Shown one piece after another: positions 63,146 through 64,000 of a stretch of DNA of 64,000 bases. The DNA lies in contig CM066037.1 of NCBI GenBank assembly GCA_033557465.1, positions 515,026,686 through 515,090,685 of the forward strand, written 5' to 3'. The notes under the pieces were generated by a model. The model saw only the letters and a program-made list of their open reading frames with translations, searched no databases and was not told the DNA's origin. The number at the start of each line of letters is the position of its first letter. Position 1 is the stretch's first letter. The position numbers and the translations under genes were made by a program. This stretch comes from Ichthyophis bannanicus. Its lineage: Eukaryota; Chordata; Amphibia; Gymnophiona; Ichthyophiidae.

Positions 63146-64000
63146 CTCTCTCCCCCCATTCCCACTTACCCTTAATGACACATCCTCTATTGTTCCAGGC
63201 TCTGGCCCTTACCACTGCATGACAAATGCCTGTAATTAATGTAAATAAATTGCAACCATAGTGCATCCCTTCTCAGTCTGCTCGCTTAAAGGCATGGACT
63301 AATAGTTCATCCTATACTGCTGGCCTGCATACCTCTGTATCTTTAAGAGGACAGACTTGGAAGAGAGCTATTGCTGCAGTTTGCTTATATCAGCGGCCCA
63401 CCAGAGGGAGGTGCCCAATCCCCCAATAGGGCAATTCACTCTGTCTTCACTTCATGCCATACATTCTAACTCTCCAATCTTATTGGTTAGACTTATGGCA
63501 TTCGCAAAAAGGTTGCCCTAAATTAAACCCCTTAGTTATATGCTTAGCAAACGGACTATAGCCAGCTATCCATAGAGCGGTGGTGTTTAACAGTCTCTAT
63601 ATTCATCTCTATTGCTGCTATGTATAGTAGCGCTGACTATATGTAAAATATAGTAAAATATGTAAACACCCCAGCAGCACGTTTTAAAAAACACTGACTG
63701 AAGTGTTTGAATATTGACCAGTAAATATTTTTACCCATCATTTGGATTTGCCAGTGTGTTTGACCGGTGGACAGATACTGTAGTGCTGAATTCACATTTC
63801 AATGTTCAGGTTGTTAAGGATATCCTAAGAGCAGGTAATCATATCACTACTGATTTCCATTTCTTTTCTATTCTTTATTTTTTGAGTAGATTTATCCTAC
63901 ATAAGAGAGTACTGTGCCTCTCGGATAAATATTATCTTTTGCCTTAAGCTAACCCTCTGAGGATAAAACCCCAGTTTATGAAATCCTAGTAAAGAATATA
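63146..64000. other. No recognised feature
   Basis: No homologous ORF, repeat end or RNA gene seen up to the window edge. Confidence 0.35.

Noticed and set aside
1..64000. tRNA, rRNA or snRNA genes
   Set aside because: I looked for tRNA A/B boxes and rRNA-like stretches and saw none convincing; a tRNAscan/Infernal run would settle it.

Overview
This window looks like repeat-dense, gene-poor nuclear DNA of a vertebrate. The mix of CR1, L2-like and RTE (BovB-like) LINEs, hAT/Harbinger-like MITEs and long CA-rich minisatellites, with no operons and no bacterial signals, fits an amphibian or reptile. A caecilian-type amphibian is my best guess, from recollection of similar CR1 and L2 tails, and it is not proven. 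I recognise no complete host gene. Two short open stretches (12,723-12,980 minus and 41,023-41,265 plus) could be isolated host exons or pseudogene pieces.

Layout. 1-7,080: LINE 3' ends, CA-rich minisatellites and unrecognised DNA. 7,085-10,215: a nearly full-length RTE LINE on the minus strand with a 153-bp hairpin near its 5' end. 11,185-12,560: an unclassified repeat split by about 1 kb. 14,472-25,012: a stack of nested LINEs. CR1 copy A (plus) is cut first by an L2-like LINE (minus) and then by a full-length CR1 copy B (minus, with two ~298-bp 5' monomers), and it ends against two L2-like copies, one inside the other. 25,565-27,560: CA-rich DNA cut by LTR-like element A, which carries a 328-codon ORF. 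27,964-28,431: hAT-like MITE. 28,778-31,205: CR1 cut by an L2-like LINE. 34,784-40,144: a full-length L2-like LINE cut by LTR-like element B, a diverged relative of A with a 338-codon ORF. 40,330-48,475: fragments and an hAT-like element.

48,877-60,073 is the most unusual block. A ~1.5-kb palindromic (foldback) element lies between perfect 15-bp direct repeats. Its left arm is cut by an L2-like LINE with a 2A-like peptide motif. Its right arm is cut by a 6.0-kb, nearly intact L2-like LINE with 5-bp target duplications, whose 5' UTR contains 37 monomers of a 41-bp tandem repeat in three higher-order units. 60,074-64,000 holds a Harbinger-like MITE inside another MITE, a near-perfect 89-bp palindrome and CR1 tails.

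The genes are almost all LINE ORFs: SGNH-type ORF1 and endonuclease/reverse transcriptase ORF2, mostly broken by frameshifts. The candidates for something undescribed are the LTR-like family with a long ORF inside the repeat, the palindromic element, and the L2-like family with an expanding 5' UTR array. All alignments were made by eye, so boundaries are approximate unless a duplication is stated.
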